NCBI RefSeq assembly: GCF_000428745.1
Contig: NZ_KE386795.1
Span: 146,692-210,691 of the forward strand
DNA: 64,000 nt
Origin: Veillonella magna DSM 19857
GTDB taxonomy: Bacteria > Bacillota > Negativicutes > Veillonellales > Veillonellaceae
Direction: 5' to 3'
In this document: piece by piece, positions 51,922 to 60,309 of the stretch
How the letters are laid out: each line of letters starts with the position of its first letter
How positions within the stretch are numbered: the first letter of the stretch is position 1
Position numbers and translations under genes: made by a program
Notes under the pieces: generated by a model
Database searches by the model: none
Seen by the model: the letters and a program-made list of their open reading frames with translations, nothing else
Told to the model about the DNA's origin: nothing

Positions 51922-52530
51922 ATGAGTGAAGAAATGGTACATGCAATGAATGAAGAAGTAAATGATGTGAAGGATACCGGTGCAGTAGCCTCTAAAGAAG
52001 ATAACTCTATGGGTGATGGTGTACGAGCTAATGAGGCCGGTAGTGCCGTAGCGGCAGCGGTTACGAGAGAGGGTACGGCCGATGGGGTTGGTACTGAAAT
52101 TGATAACGCCTCTGATGAGAAAGCTACCGGTGAATCTCCTGATGTGGTTGACGGTGAATCTCGCGGTGTAGTTGATACTGAACGCGATGTAAACAATGAT
52201 GAATCTCCTGATGTTGTCAATGATGAATCCCATGATGTAGATGATGGATCCGGCGATATCTCCGATGATTACGATGAGGAAGAGGAAATGCATGGTCCGC
52301 ATTGGGACGTCATGGTGCCGACTACCAAGGTGCAGCTGCGTTTAAATGTGGAAAGTGAAGGGTCTTCTAAGGTAAAGTTAGTCGCGTTTAATAATATTAG
52401 TCCGAAGAAGACGGATGAAGAGTTAAACATTCTCTGTGATAAGCTGGCATCGTTGTTCGCCTATCCTTCTGTAGGGTTCGTGCGCATTAATACAATGACA
52501 TATAAACCGGAAAGTTTGTTGTTTAAATAA
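51922..52530 (+). CDS. Acidic protein with a DUF1659-like C-terminus
   Basis: A 202-residue protein. The first 130 residues are acidic, disordered and repetitive (ESPDVV, ESRGVV, ESPDVV, ESHDVD). The last 70 (KVQLRLNVESEGSSKVKLVA, then FNNISPKKTDEELNILCDKL) resemble DUF1659: two strands, F-x-N-I-x-P, then a helix starting TDEEL. DUF1659 proteins are normally only about 75 residues, so the acidic part is an extension. The repeats in DNA are about 27-30 bases long and could vary in number. Function unknown. Confidence 0.65.
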   Translation: MSEEMVHAMNEEVNDVKDTGAVASKEDNSMGDGVRANEAGSAVAAAVTREGTADGVGTEIDNASDEKATGESPDVVDGESRGVVDTERDVNNDESPDVVNDESHDVDDGSGDISDDYDEEEEMHGPHWDVMVPTTKVQLRLNVESEGSSKVKLVAFNNISPKKTDEELNILCDKLASLFAYPSVGFVRINTMTYKPESLLFK

Positions 52531-52571
52531 AAGAGTGATGCCCGCATAATAGGTTACACCTTATTATAAAA

Positions 52572-52690
52572 CAGCAGCTCATCAATAACGAAAGCTCGGT
52601 CTTGCGAAGGGATGAGTAAAGGCGACTTTTCTATATCTCAGCGGTCAGGTCTGACGAATGACACGCTTCCGATATGGAAAAGTCGACCTT
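52572..52690 (+). ncRNA. Hairpin element, copy 1 (two conserved-loop hairpins)
   Basis: Hairpin A: CTCATC (52578-52583) pairs with GATGAG (52611-52616) and displays GGTCTTGCGAA (52598-52608). Hairpin B: a 15-bp stem (52623-52637 with 52671-52685), an inner AGCG/CGCT, then GTCA/TGAC closing an 11-base loop GGTCTGACGAA (52648-52658). Both loops share GGTCTnnCGAA. No protein is encoded. Strand is not certain because the elements are not visibly linked to a promoter; + is given because the loop reads GGTCT there. Confidence 0.65.
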
Positions 52691-52920
52691 TAGTGGGGAG
52701 GCAGGATGGAAGGTTTGATATTATATTGATGAGTCGCTGTTTTCTCGGTATTTCCGATAAGCGGGAATTACTTCCTCTGGGAGAGAGGGAGTAAAGTCAT
52801 TCTTTAGTGGGAAGGTGAGGATGAAAGGGTTAATTTTATTTTTGTAAGTGTTTGGTGAGTATAAGTTTAGTTATATAGCTATAGGAATTCTCGAAGCTTA
52901 ACAGATAATATTTAAAGCGA

Positions 52921-53099
52921 GACTCATATATCTAAGGGGTCAGGTCTTGTAAATGAATATATAAAAGAAGGAGACTATCAGCAACGAAAGCTCGGTCTAT
53001 CGAAGAGCGTAATTTAAATAAAGCGATGCTCATATATCTAAGAGGTCAGGTCTTACGAATGACACTCTTGCGATATATGAGCATCGCTTTTCTTTTTTT
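52921..53099 (+). ncRNA. Hairpin element, copy 2 (three loops)
   Basis: A degenerate hairpin at 52926-52962 carries loop GGTCTTGTAAA. Then GCTC/GAGC (52990-52993, 53005-53008) closes GGTCTATCGAA. Last, a perfect 19-bp stem (53020-53038 with 53072-53090), inner AAGAG/CTCTT and GTCA/TGAC close GGTCTTACGAA at 53049-53059, followed by a T-run. The fold equals hairpin B of copy 1, though the stem sequences differ. Confidence 0.65.
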
Positions 53100-53212
53100 T
53101 TTGGGGGAGAGAAGAAAAAGAGGAAGGCTTGACACCAAGACATGAGTCGCCCTCTTGGTTATATGGTTTATATCTTATAGTAAATTATGTTCTTTGGCGA
53201 GGTCATGAATTT
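52960..53212. repeat. About 250-bp direct repeat, left copy
   Basis: This stretch, from the AAGGAGACTATC before the conserved-loop hairpins to the last codons of the rpn gene, recurs nearly unchanged at 54489-54739. The middle (hairpins) is identical over more than 90 bases. Confidence 0.9.
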
Positions 53213-54203
53213 CTTGTTCGGTTAAGCCGGTGTATTTGCTAATCAACGGTATGGACGCCTTGTCCTCTAGCATGGATAAGGCAATTTTTTGTGAATTTTC
53301 TTTGCGGCCGGCGGCTAATCCTTCTTCGCGTCCAGCAACCAAGCCTTCTTCACGTCCAATATTGATTCCGATATTAATTCCAATATTCTTAGCTTCCCGT
53401 CTGTGTCTTTCGATTTCCATTGCGTATGTCATATATGATTTCTCCATTTCTTTGTTATCTTTTACTTTAGAAACTTCTGCATTGATTTCATTTACAAATT
53501 TTCCTTGTGGTGCATGACCGTTAATGTATTGTAAGAAATAAAAAATATCATCATCCAAATTTGAATAGGGAAATGTATCCGGCGACTCGTAGGGAATAAC
53601 AGAGGTACTGTTAAGGAAAAGCTTCGTTGTTCCGTCGTTGAGTTCTAACTTGTTATCTTCAAGGCAAATGTTACGAAATGTATACATGGGATAACCTAGT
53701 CCAAACAAATCAAAGGTACAAATGAAAATTATATACGTCGAATTTAAATCGGTGTAGTTCATCCCTTTGTCAATGAGATCCATGTCTACCATGCCTTGAT
53801 AGTAGCGAGTTCGTTTTACTAACTCATTATCGAATGGATTCGTACACTGCATTTCAATATCATACACTCGACCTGTGTCATCAGTGACATATACGTCCAG
53901 GCGAACACTTTTGCTATCGCGACGGATAGCAATTGATTTTTCAGCTTCAGGAAACTCAATGGACTGAATGGTAATGCCTAAGATTTTTTCGATTAATCGT
54001 TTGCAGATTCGTTTATTGTGCATTACCTTCTCGAACAAAAAGTTTTCAGTAATCGTTGCATCCTGCCATTTCGGCATATGATACGGCGAAGCATTGTATA
54101 GCTTTGCTTTATCATGTACTAAAAATCGTGATACGCCTAAATCTAACTCCCTGCTATAATGCCAATCTTTTATAGTTGGCAATTTATATTTCGCCGTGTT
54201 CAT
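53175..54203 (-). CDS. Rpn-family PD-(D/E)XK nuclease/transposase-like protein
   Basis: A 342-residue protein of the Rpn (PDDEXK_2) family. RLDVYVTDDTGRVYDIEMQ contains Asp103 and the E117-M-Q119 core, and NELVKRTRYYQGMVDMDLI follows as usual. Near the C-terminus lie the tandem GREEG repeats typical of the family (GREEGLVAGREEGLAAGRKE). The E. coli homologues promote RecA-independent recombination and cleave DNA. It is a complete gene, with AGGGAGTG ahead of its start. It ends inside a 250-bp repeat that has a second copy on its other side. Confidence 0.9.
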   Translation of the reverse strand: MNTAKYKLPTIKDWHYSRELDLGVSRFLVHDKAKLYNASPYHMPKWQDATITENFLFEKVMHNKRICKRLIEKILGITIQSIEFPEAEKSIAIRRDSKSVRLDVYVTDDTGRVYDIEMQCTNPFDNELVKRTRYYQGMVDMDLIDKGMNYTDLNSTYIIFICTFDLFGLGYPMYTFRNICLEDNKLELNDGTTKLFLNSTSVIPYESPDTFPYSNLDDDIFYFLQYINGHAPQGKFVNEINAEVSKVKDNKEMEKSYMTYAMEIERHRREAKNIGINIGINIGREEGLVAGREEGLAAGRKENSQKIALSMLEDKASIPLISKYTGLTEQEIHDLAKEHNLL

Positions 54204-54454
54204 TCAATACACTCCCTTTATTATTGTATCATTAACGATAGAAAAAGCATAATGACTGGTTGAGAAGTATCTGAAAAATTGTTTAGTAATCATACAATCC
54301 CTCCTTGCTATAATAATACGAGGAAGGACCACGTCTATCCTGCTTAACTTCTCAGCTGTTCATTATTCTACGCTCAGTGTTAATATATACTCTCGGTGCT
54401 AATACGTACTCCAGGTGTTGATCAATACAAGTGCATCTTTGTTATTACGATGTG
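54204..54454. other. Spacer upstream of rpn
   Basis: Contains the rpn promoter region on the minus strand and AT-rich sequence with no gene. The hairpin element copy 3 begins just after it. Confidence 0.35.
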
Positions 54455-54625
54455 CATATGTCTCAGAGGTCAAGTCTTGCGAATGAACACATAAAAAAAG
54501 GAGACTATCCGCAACGAAAGCTCGGTCTATCGAAGAGCGTAATTTAAATAAAGCGATGCTCATATATCTAAGAGGTCAGGTCTTACGAATGACACTCTTG
54601 CGATATATGAGCATCGCTTTTCTTT
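54455..54625 (+). ncRNA. Hairpin element, copy 3
   Basis: A degenerate hairpin with loop AGTCTTGCGAA (54473-54483) closed by GTCA/TGAa comes first. GCTC/GAGC around GGTCTATCGAA (54524-54534) follows, then the 19-bp stem (54550-54568 with 54602-54620) with loop GGTCTTACGAA at 54579-54589. The last two hairpins are identical to copy 2. Confidence 0.65.
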
Positions 54626-54739
54626 TTTTTGGGGAGAGAAGAAAAAGAGGAAGGCTTGACTACCAAGACATGGGTTGCCCTCTTGGTTATGTGGTTTATA
54701 TTTTATAGTAAATTATGTTTTTTGGCGAGGTCATGAATT
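54489..54739. repeat. About 250-bp direct repeat, right copy
   Basis: Near-identical to 52960-53212. It ends exactly with the last 12 codons of an rpn gene (54703-54739), after which unrelated sequence begins. Confidence 0.9.
54703..54739 (-). pseudogene. 3' end of a second rpn gene
   Basis: On the minus strand these bases encode IHDLAKKHNLL and stop, matching the end of the intact rpn (IHDLAKEHNLL). All of the rest is missing. Two tandem rpn genes, each with its downstream hairpins, would explain the direct repeats. Confidence 0.85.
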
Positions 54740-55033
54740 GTAACCTCACCGGAGGAGTATGCTGTATGGCAGCAAACAAAAGCGGATGCTAAGGCTGATT
54801 ATGTGAATGAATTTTTAAAGATTGGGAACGGACTTTTTAAAATTGCTGATGATGCAGCCGCTAGGGAGTTTTTTACAACACAGCAGAGTTTGAAATTAGA
54901 TATAGTGGATAAAAATTATGAAATCACACATGCACAATGGCAGTATGAACACACGAACGATAGTGCAGGGCTTGATGTTAAAAAGAAGGCCTTAGATGAA
55001 AGAGATAGAAATAGCCGCTACGATACGTTGTGA
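54740..55033 (+). pseudogene. 3' remnant of an unidentified gene
   Basis: The frame is open from the junction with the rpn remnant: TSPEEYAVWQQTKADAKADY, then FLKIGNGLFKIADDAAAREF and a polar helical end (KKKALDERDRNSRYDTL). It lacks a convincing start, the first candidate being GTG 54803 without a ribosome site. It is therefore probably the end of a gene cut by the same event that removed the second rpn. Terminator at 55042 follows. Family not recognised. Confidence 0.55.
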
Positions 55034-55041
55034 TGTAAAAT

Positions 55042-55080
55042 AAAAGACGGTCTTCCATTTGAAGGAAGATCGTCTTTTTA
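55042..55080. terminator. Bidirectional terminator
   Basis: AAAAGACGGTCTTCC (55042-55056) pairs with GGAAGATCGTCTTTT (55064-55078) with one G-T pair; A-run and T-run on the two sides. It serves the gene remnant and the convergent epimerase. Confidence 0.9.
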
Positions 55081-55133
55081 TTGTTGATTACTTATAGGCT
55101 GTTATGATACATGCTACGGTGTTTTACGATATA

Positions 55134-56255
55134 TTACACGCGATAAAATTCTTTGTACCATTGTGCGAAGCGGCGTAAACCTTCGCGCAATGTTGTGTTG
55201 GGTTTAAAATTGAAATCCCGTTCCAGTGCAGAGGTATCTGCATAGGTAATGGGAACATCGCCGGGTTGCATAGGGACAAGTTTTTTGTGACTGTCAAAGT
55301 CGTAATCGGCCGGTAGGACTTCGGCGCGGATAAGCTCTTCTTGAAGAATCGTGACAAAGTCCAGGAGATTTTCCGGGTTGTTGTTGCCGATGTTATACAC
55401 AGCATACGGCGGTAACGGGAGACCGTCTTCGCCGGTTTGTTTAGACGGTGCTTTTTCCATCACTCGTTTTACGCCTTCCACGATATCGTCAACGTAAGTG
55501 AAGTCACGTTTGCAGTTGCCGTAATTGAAAATTTGGATGGTTTCACCTTTCAACAGTTTATTGGTAAATCCGAAGTAAGCCATGTCGGGACGTCCGGCCG
55601 GACCGTATACGGTGAAAAAGCGCAGGCCCGTAGAAGGGATGTTGTAAAGTTTGCTGTACGCGTGCGCCAATAATTCATTACTCTTTTTAGTGGCAGCGTA
55701 GAGGGAGACCGGATTATCTACTTTATCGTCGGTACTGTAAGGGACCTTTTTGTTGGAACCGTATACAGAGGAGGATGAGGCATATACCAAGTGCTCCACA
55801 CCGGTAGCACCATTATCGTAGGAGTGGCGGCAGGCTTCCAGAATATTATAGAAGCCGATGAGATTACTTTCCACATATGCATCGGGATTCGTAATGGAAT
55901 AGCGAACACCGGCTTGAGCAGCAAGATTGACAACGATATCCGGTGCATAGGTAGCGAACAGCTGATCAATGCAGGCTTTGTCGGCTAAGTTTCCTTTAAT
56001 AAAATGATAGGTGGAGTCCGGATGTTCGGCGGCGCAGGCGTCGATGTGTTGAAGCCGCCATTCTTTGATGGACACATCGTAGTAGTCGCTCATATTATCA
56101 AATCCGATAATTGTAATGGGCGACTGTGTGCGAAGTAATTCCAAGACGAGGTTACTGCCGATGAATCCGGCAGAGCCTGTAACGAGTACGGTTTTTCCGG
56201 TAAGAGAAATGGCGGTCTTGGCCGGTGCAGAGGATGTCGAGGTAGAGGTTACCAT
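55134..56255 (-). CDS. UDP-glucuronate 4-epimerase-like NAD-dependent epimerase
   Basis: A 373-residue extended short-chain dehydrogenase. KTVLVTGSAGFIGSNLVLEL binds NAD, the catalytic set is SSSSVYGSNKKVPYS and SLYAATKKSNE (YxxxK), and RFFTVYGPAGRPDMAYFGF is typical of UDP-glucuronate/galacturonate epimerases (CapI/LpsL). It acts on the product of the UDP-glucose dehydrogenase encoded just upstream on the same strand (118 bases), supplying UDP-galacturonate for a polymer. A Ser/Thr-rich N-terminal extension of about 18 residues is unusual. AAGGAG is ahead of the start. Confidence 0.88.
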   Translation of the reverse strand: MVTSTSTSSAPAKTAISLTGKTVLVTGSAGFIGSNLVLELLRTQSPITIIGFDNMSDYYDVSIKEWRLQHIDACAAEHPDSTYHFIKGNLADKACIDQLFATYAPDIVVNLAAQAGVRYSITNPDAYVESNLIGFYNILEACRHSYDNGATGVEHLVYASSSSVYGSNKKVPYSTDDKVDNPVSLYAATKKSNELLAHAYSKLYNIPSTGLRFFTVYGPAGRPDMAYFGFTNKLLKGETIQIFNYGNCKRDFTYVDDIVEGVKRVMEKAPSKQTGEDGLPLPPYAVYNIGNNNPENLLDFVTILQEELIRAEVLPADYDFDSHKKLVPMQPGDVPITYADTSALERDFNFKPNTTLREGLRRFAQWYKEFYRV

Positions 56256-56373
56256 GAGATGAGACTCCTTTCTTAGGTACTACTCATAGATTTTTTGAGA
56301 GATATTCATTGGGGAAGGTGTATCCCTTTTTTTGTGCATCCCGATTAGGGGATTGACTTTGATGTTCTCAGGG

Positions 56374-57867
56374 TTAATCGCGTTTGAAAATATCGCGAGT
56401 ATATACTTTATCTTTTACATCGTCTAAGCAAGCATCGTAGCGGTTGGCGACAATGGCTTGGCTTTGTGCTTTGAAGGTAGCCAAGTCATTTACTACTTTA
56501 CTGCCGAAGAAGGTTTCACCGTCCTTGAGAGTCGGTTCATAAATAATTACGGTAGCTCCTTTGGCTTTGATGCGCTTCATAACGCCTTGGATAGAGGATT
56601 GACGGAAATTATCCGAATTGGATTTCATAGTCAGACGATATACGCCGATAATTTTATGGTTAGCTTCTTCCATAGCCGGGTCCCAAGCACTGTTAGCTTC
56701 ATAGGTACCGGCAATTTCTAAAATACGATCGGCAATAAAGTCCTTCCGTGTACGATTGGATTCAACAATGGCAGACATCATATTTTGCGGTACGTTGTCG
56801 TAGTTGGCCAATAGTTGTTTTGTATCTTTCGGCAAGCAATAGCCGCCATACCCAAAGGATGGATTGTTGTAGTGGGCACCGATGCGAGGATCAAGGCAAA
56901 CGCCGTCGATAATGTTTTGTGTGCTCAAGCCTTTCATTTCCGCATACGTATCCAGTTCGTTGAAGTAGGATACGCGCAGGGCCAAGTAAGTGTTGGCAAA
57001 TAGTTTGACAGCTTCCGCTTCGGTAAAGCCCATGAAGAGGGTGGGGATGTTTTCCTTGATGGCGCCTTGTTGGAGCAACGCGGCAAATACGCGCGCTTTA
57101 TGTGCCGATGTTTCATCGCAGGAAACGATGATGCGGGACGGGTACAGGTTATCGTAAAGGGCTTTCGATTCACGCAAGAATTCGGGGCTGAAGATAATAT
57201 TTTCCGTATTGTATTTTTCGCGCACATGTTTCGTGTAGCCTACGGGGATTGTCGATTTAATAATCATCATCGCCGTTGGATTTACTTTTAATACCAATTC
57301 GATAACGGCTTCCACGGCAGAGCAATCGAAGAAATTTTTCTTGGTATCGTAGTTAGTCGGGGCAGCGATAATAACAAAGTCTGCATCGCGGTAGGCTGCT
57401 TCTCCGTCCAAGGTGGCCGTAAGGTTTAATTCTTTTTCGGAGAGGTAGGCTTCGATGTAGTCGTCTTGAATCGGCGATTTACGTTGATTAATGAGGTCTA
57501 CCTTTTCCGGAATGATGTCTACGGCAGTGACTTTGTTGTGCTGGGCTAACAACGTAGCCAGAGATAAACCGACGTAACCGGTACCGGCTACGGCAATGGA
57601 GTAGCCGCCCTCTTTGAGTGTAGGGATGTTGATGGCGGTAGCGGCAGAGGCTGCTTCTTCCACGAATACATCGGTAATATCAAAGTCTAGCGTGGCGGCT
57701 AACTTTTGTAATTGTTCAATGGAAGGGGTGTATTCTTGGTGTTCGATACGACCGATCATGATACGATTGATGCCGGTGCGATCGGAGACTTGCTGCTGGG
57801 TTAAGTTTTTTGCTTTACGACTGATAATAAGCGTGTCTGCTAATTTAGCTAGGGATAATGTTTTCAT
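56374..57867 (-). CDS. UDP-glucose 6-dehydrogenase with N-terminal XRE HTH
   Basis: A 497-residue fusion. Residues 1-70 are an XRE-type helix-turn-helix ([20 protein letters not shown], then [20 protein letters not shown]). From about 87 an ordinary UDP-sugar dehydrogenase starts ([20 protein letters not shown]), with [21 protein letters not shown] and the catalytic cysteine in [12 protein letters not shown] (near 344). It oxidises UDP-glucose to UDP-glucuronate with NAD. The HTH suggests that the enzyme also binds DNA, perhaps its own promoter, where a perfect palindrome lies 26-50 bases upstream of this start. ATG 57867 has AAGGA eight bases ahead; the next in-frame ATG upstream overlaps that site. 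Confidence 0.9.
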   Translation of the reverse strand: MKTLSLAKLADTLIISRKAKNLTQQQVSDRTGINRIMIGRIEHQEYTPSIEQLQKLAATLDFDITDVFVEEAASAATAINIPTLKEGGYSIAVAGTGYVGLSLATLLAQHNKVTAVDIIPEKVDLINQRKSPIQDDYIEAYLSEKELNLTATLDGEAAYRDADFVIIAAPTNYDTKKNFFDCSAVEAVIELVLKVNPTAMMIIKSTIPVGYTKHVREKYNTENIIFSPEFLRESKALYDNLYPSRIIVSCDETSAHKARVFAALLQQGAIKENIPTLFMGFTEAEAVKLFANTYLALRVSYFNELDTYAEMKGLSTQNIIDGVCLDPRIGAHYNNPSFGYGGYCLPKDTKQLLANYDNVPQNMMSAIVESNRTRKDFIADRILEIAGTYEANSAWDPAMEEANHKIIGVYRLTMKSNSDNFRQSSIQGVMKRIKAKGATVIIYEPTLKDGETFFGSKVVNDLATFKAQSQAIVANRYDACLDDVKDKVYTRDIFKRD

Positions 57868-57892
57868 AGGGCACATCCTTTAGAAATATATA

Positions 57893-57917
57893 CATATGTT
57901 ACTTTGAGTAACATATG
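57893..57917. promoter_or_regulatory. Perfect 11-bp palindromic operator candidate
   Basis: CATATGTTACT (57893-57903) and AGTAACATATG (57907-57917) are exact inverse copies around TTG. The site is 26 bases upstream of the HTH-dehydrogenase start. A further TATGTTAC half-site lies near 57971. The rest of the gap to 58236 (about 320 bases) is a divergent promoter region without a gene. Confidence 0.7.
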
Positions 57918-58236
57918 AAGAGATAAATTGTAAAAAAATATAAACAAAAAAGATTTTTACAGAATTTTTATATGTTTATGTTACCAAAAATAAACATTGA
58001 TGACAATAGAGAAGTTGGTGAATACATGGAGAACTTAGCTAATGAATAGAGATGGTATGCGCCGCATATATTTGTAGTAGACCTCCCAAACTATATATGC
58101 TTACTTTCCCTCTTGACCTAGAGTCGACTATAGGTAGTATGATAAAACCATAGAAGTAGGAATGACGACTAGGCATACAACGTATGCTAGGTGTGTGAAA
58201 CAAGTTAGGAAGCAATAGTAGATGGGAGGAATTTTC

Positions 58237-59256
58237 ATGGCAACAACAAAGAAAGTACCCGGCAAGGATGGCAATGTATATGTTCCGTATGAAGCGCGCA
58301 CCGGCGAGGAAGCAGTAGTATATTTTACGCGGGATCTTTCACCGGCCGGACTGGTACGCTTGTACGATCGCATCAAGGATGTGTTAAGCGGTAAGATTGC
58401 GATTAAGCTGCATACCGGAGAGCCTCACGGTCCGAATATTATTCCTCGTCCTTGGGTAAAAGAGTTGATAGTCAAGCGTTTGCAAGGGCAGTCTATCGTG
58501 GAAACCAATACCTATTATGAAGGGGAACGGTATACGACGGAGCAGCACCGGAATACATTGGAGGTCAACGGTTGGGACTTTGCGCCGGTAGACATTATGG
58601 ATGAGGAAGGAACGACGAAGCTGCCTGTGCCGAAGGGCAAGTGGTTTGATGCGATGAGCGTAGGAACCCATTTGCTGACATACGATTCATTGTTAGCGTT
58701 GACGCATTTCAAAGGTCATGTGCAAGGCGGTTTTGGCGGGTCGAATAAAAATATCGGCATCGGTTGCGCCGACGGCCGTATAGGAAAGAAGATGATTCAT
58801 ACCACGCCGAATCAATCGGATATGTGGGATATTGCCAAGGAAGAGTTGATGGAGCGCATTACGGAATCTACACTGGCTACGATTACCCATTTCGGTCACC
58901 ATGTTGCTTACCTTAACGTATTGCGGAATATGAGTGTATCCTGCGACTGCGAAGGGACGGCGGCGGAACCGGTGGTGACCCCGGATATCGGTATGGTCGC
59001 CTCGGTAGATTTGTTGGCCGTGGATCAGGCCTCCGTTGATTTGGTGTATGCGCTACCGGAAGAAAGCAAGCATGCATTGGTAGAACGGATGGAATCCCGT
59101 CACGGATTGCGCCAGCTTTCCTACATGAAGGAAATGAATATGGGGCATGATAGATACCGTCTGATTGATATTGACCATGATGATGCGGTCATTACTGCAC
59201 AGGAAGCGGTAGCCGGTATTAAAGGAACTTGGGTTCCGGATGCATTTCAAGTCTAA
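58237..59256 (+). CDS. DUF362 domain protein
   Basis: A 339-residue DUF362 protein: VYFTRDLSPAGLVRLYDRIK, IAIKLHTGEPHGPNIIPRPW, LLALTHFKGHVQGGFGGSNK and NIGIGCADGRIGKKMIH follow the family pattern. There are no CxxCxxCxxxC ferredoxin clusters at the C-terminus, unlike many members. Enzymes of this family are uncharacterised, and some are annotated as iron-sulfur proteins. ATG 58237 is preferred as GGGAGGA lies seven bases ahead. It is a single gene, divergent from the dehydrogenase. Confidence 0.82.
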   Translation: MATTKKVPGKDGNVYVPYEARTGEEAVVYFTRDLSPAGLVRLYDRIKDVLSGKIAIKLHTGEPHGPNIIPRPWVKELIVKRLQGQSIVETNTYYEGERYTTEQHRNTLEVNGWDFAPVDIMDEEGTTKLPVPKGKWFDAMSVGTHLLTYDSLLALTHFKGHVQGGFGGSNKNIGIGCADGRIGKKMIHTTPNQSDMWDIAKEELMERITESTLATITHFGHHVAYLNVLRNMSVSCDCEGTAAEPVVTPDIGMVASVDLLAVDQASVDLVYALPEESKHALVERMESRHGLRQLSYMKEMNMGHDRYRLIDIDHDDAVITAQEAVAGIKGTWVPDAFQV

Positions 59257-59408
59257 GTATAAGACGGTTCGGTTACCTTGGTTCCCGAGGATGTGGGATT
59301 GAAAGGACGTCCGCAGGAATAGGAACGGGCAGATTATGAAGTGGTATAATGATATTACAGTAACAATATAAGAATAGGACGTAGTGATTGAAAGTAGGGG
59401 GAAGGAAA

Positions 59409-60080
59409 ATGATGATTATACGACGATGGATTGCCTTACTGTTAGTGATAATAGGGTGTGTTGGAAGCAGTGTTCTAGCCGGAAATTTTTCATTAGCTAA
59501 AGATTGGCATCATATTGGTTTTCATGAGCGCACATATACAGTAAAAGGAGAGATGAATGATACGATTACATTTAAGGTAAAAGGGAATGCTTACTACTCA
59601 TCTATTCAGTTGATAAGCAGTCGGAAAGATGTGCCGGTACTACGTTTGCCCTATCCGGAGGGAATGAATATGGCACCTATAGATTTTTATATTAAGGAAT
59701 TAAGAGATACTACCAGTGGTAAACGCTTTTGGGTCGTAACTTCAAGAGAAGGTAATAAGGTTATTGGATACGGTTTTTGGATTGTAGGGGAATATAAAGG
59801 AACATATGTTGTTTATGTGTCTGAGCAAAGTATGAGGAATATGGGGTGGAATCGCCCTCTACACAAAAGCTCAAGAAATTATATAGGAGTTGTGGATGGA
59901 GATTTATATATTCGTCTCACGAAGGTACATGTAGATTTTAATTTGCCGACATATATGACGTGGACTGATGAGGATCCAGTAACAGTCAGGTTGTTCTGGG
60001 ATAATACGGCGAATTGGTTTGGTATGGTCAGTGATGGAGCGACGATTCCAAAGGCCGAGATAGAAACACGCTATTATTGA
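59409..60080 (+). CDS. Hypothetical secreted protein
   Basis: About 223 residues with an N-terminal signal (IALLLVIIGCVGSSVLAGN). The mature part is rich in beta-strand patterns (FHERTYTVKGEMNDTITF, YYSSIQLISSRKDVPVL). GGGGGAAGGA precedes two adjacent ATG codons at 59409 and 59412. A Cys in the signal (IIGC) could be a lipobox-like site (LVIIGC), so a lipoprotein is possible. No family recognised. It is more AT-rich than its neighbours and ends shortly before a terminator-like repeat. Confidence 0.6.
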   Translation: MMIIRRWIALLLVIIGCVGSSVLAGNFSLAKDWHHIGFHERTYTVKGEMNDTITFKVKGNAYYSSIQLISSRKDVPVLRLPYPEGMNMAPIDFYIKELRDTTSGKRFWVVTSREGNKVIGYGFWIVGEYKGTYVVYVSEQSMRNMGWNRPLHKSSRNYIGVVDGDLYIRLTKVHVDFNLPTYMTWTDEDPVTVRLFWDNTANWFGMVSDGATIPKAEIETRYY

Positions 60081-60163
60081 TAGAATAAGTAAATTATTTA
60101 TATATGTCGATGATTGCAAACTAGTATGAATAATTTAAATGTAATAGAAATGTAGTGTATATA

Positions 60164-60217
60164 AAAAGGTCTGTAACGCAATGAGAAACGCATCCCATTG
60201 TGTTACAGACCTTTTAC
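60164..60217. terminator. Bidirectional terminator with partial repeats
   Basis: AAAAGGTCTGTAACGCAATG (60164-60183) pairs with its near inverse at 60196-60215. Directly after, ACAGACCTTTTACTATAT recurs at about 60228-60245 and ATTTTACTATATAG further on, so the right arm has been partly duplicated. The stem resembles the nrdG terminator at 6633-6680. Confidence 0.82.
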
Positions 60218-60309
60218 TATATAGCTACAGACCTTTTACTATATGGATTTTACTATATAGGTTTTATCATATAGTTATAAATATAAATGTTGTTTATGCA
60301 GGAATACCC

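Noticed and set aside
48278-52530. Prophage
   Set aside because: Loader proteins and a small sigma factor suggested one, but there is no integrase, terminase, capsid, tail or lysis gene and composition is core-like.
52612-52794. 60-codon frame with ATG in the hairpin region
   Set aside because: It runs through hairpin B of the conserved-loop element; base pairing explains the sequence better and there is no ribosome site.
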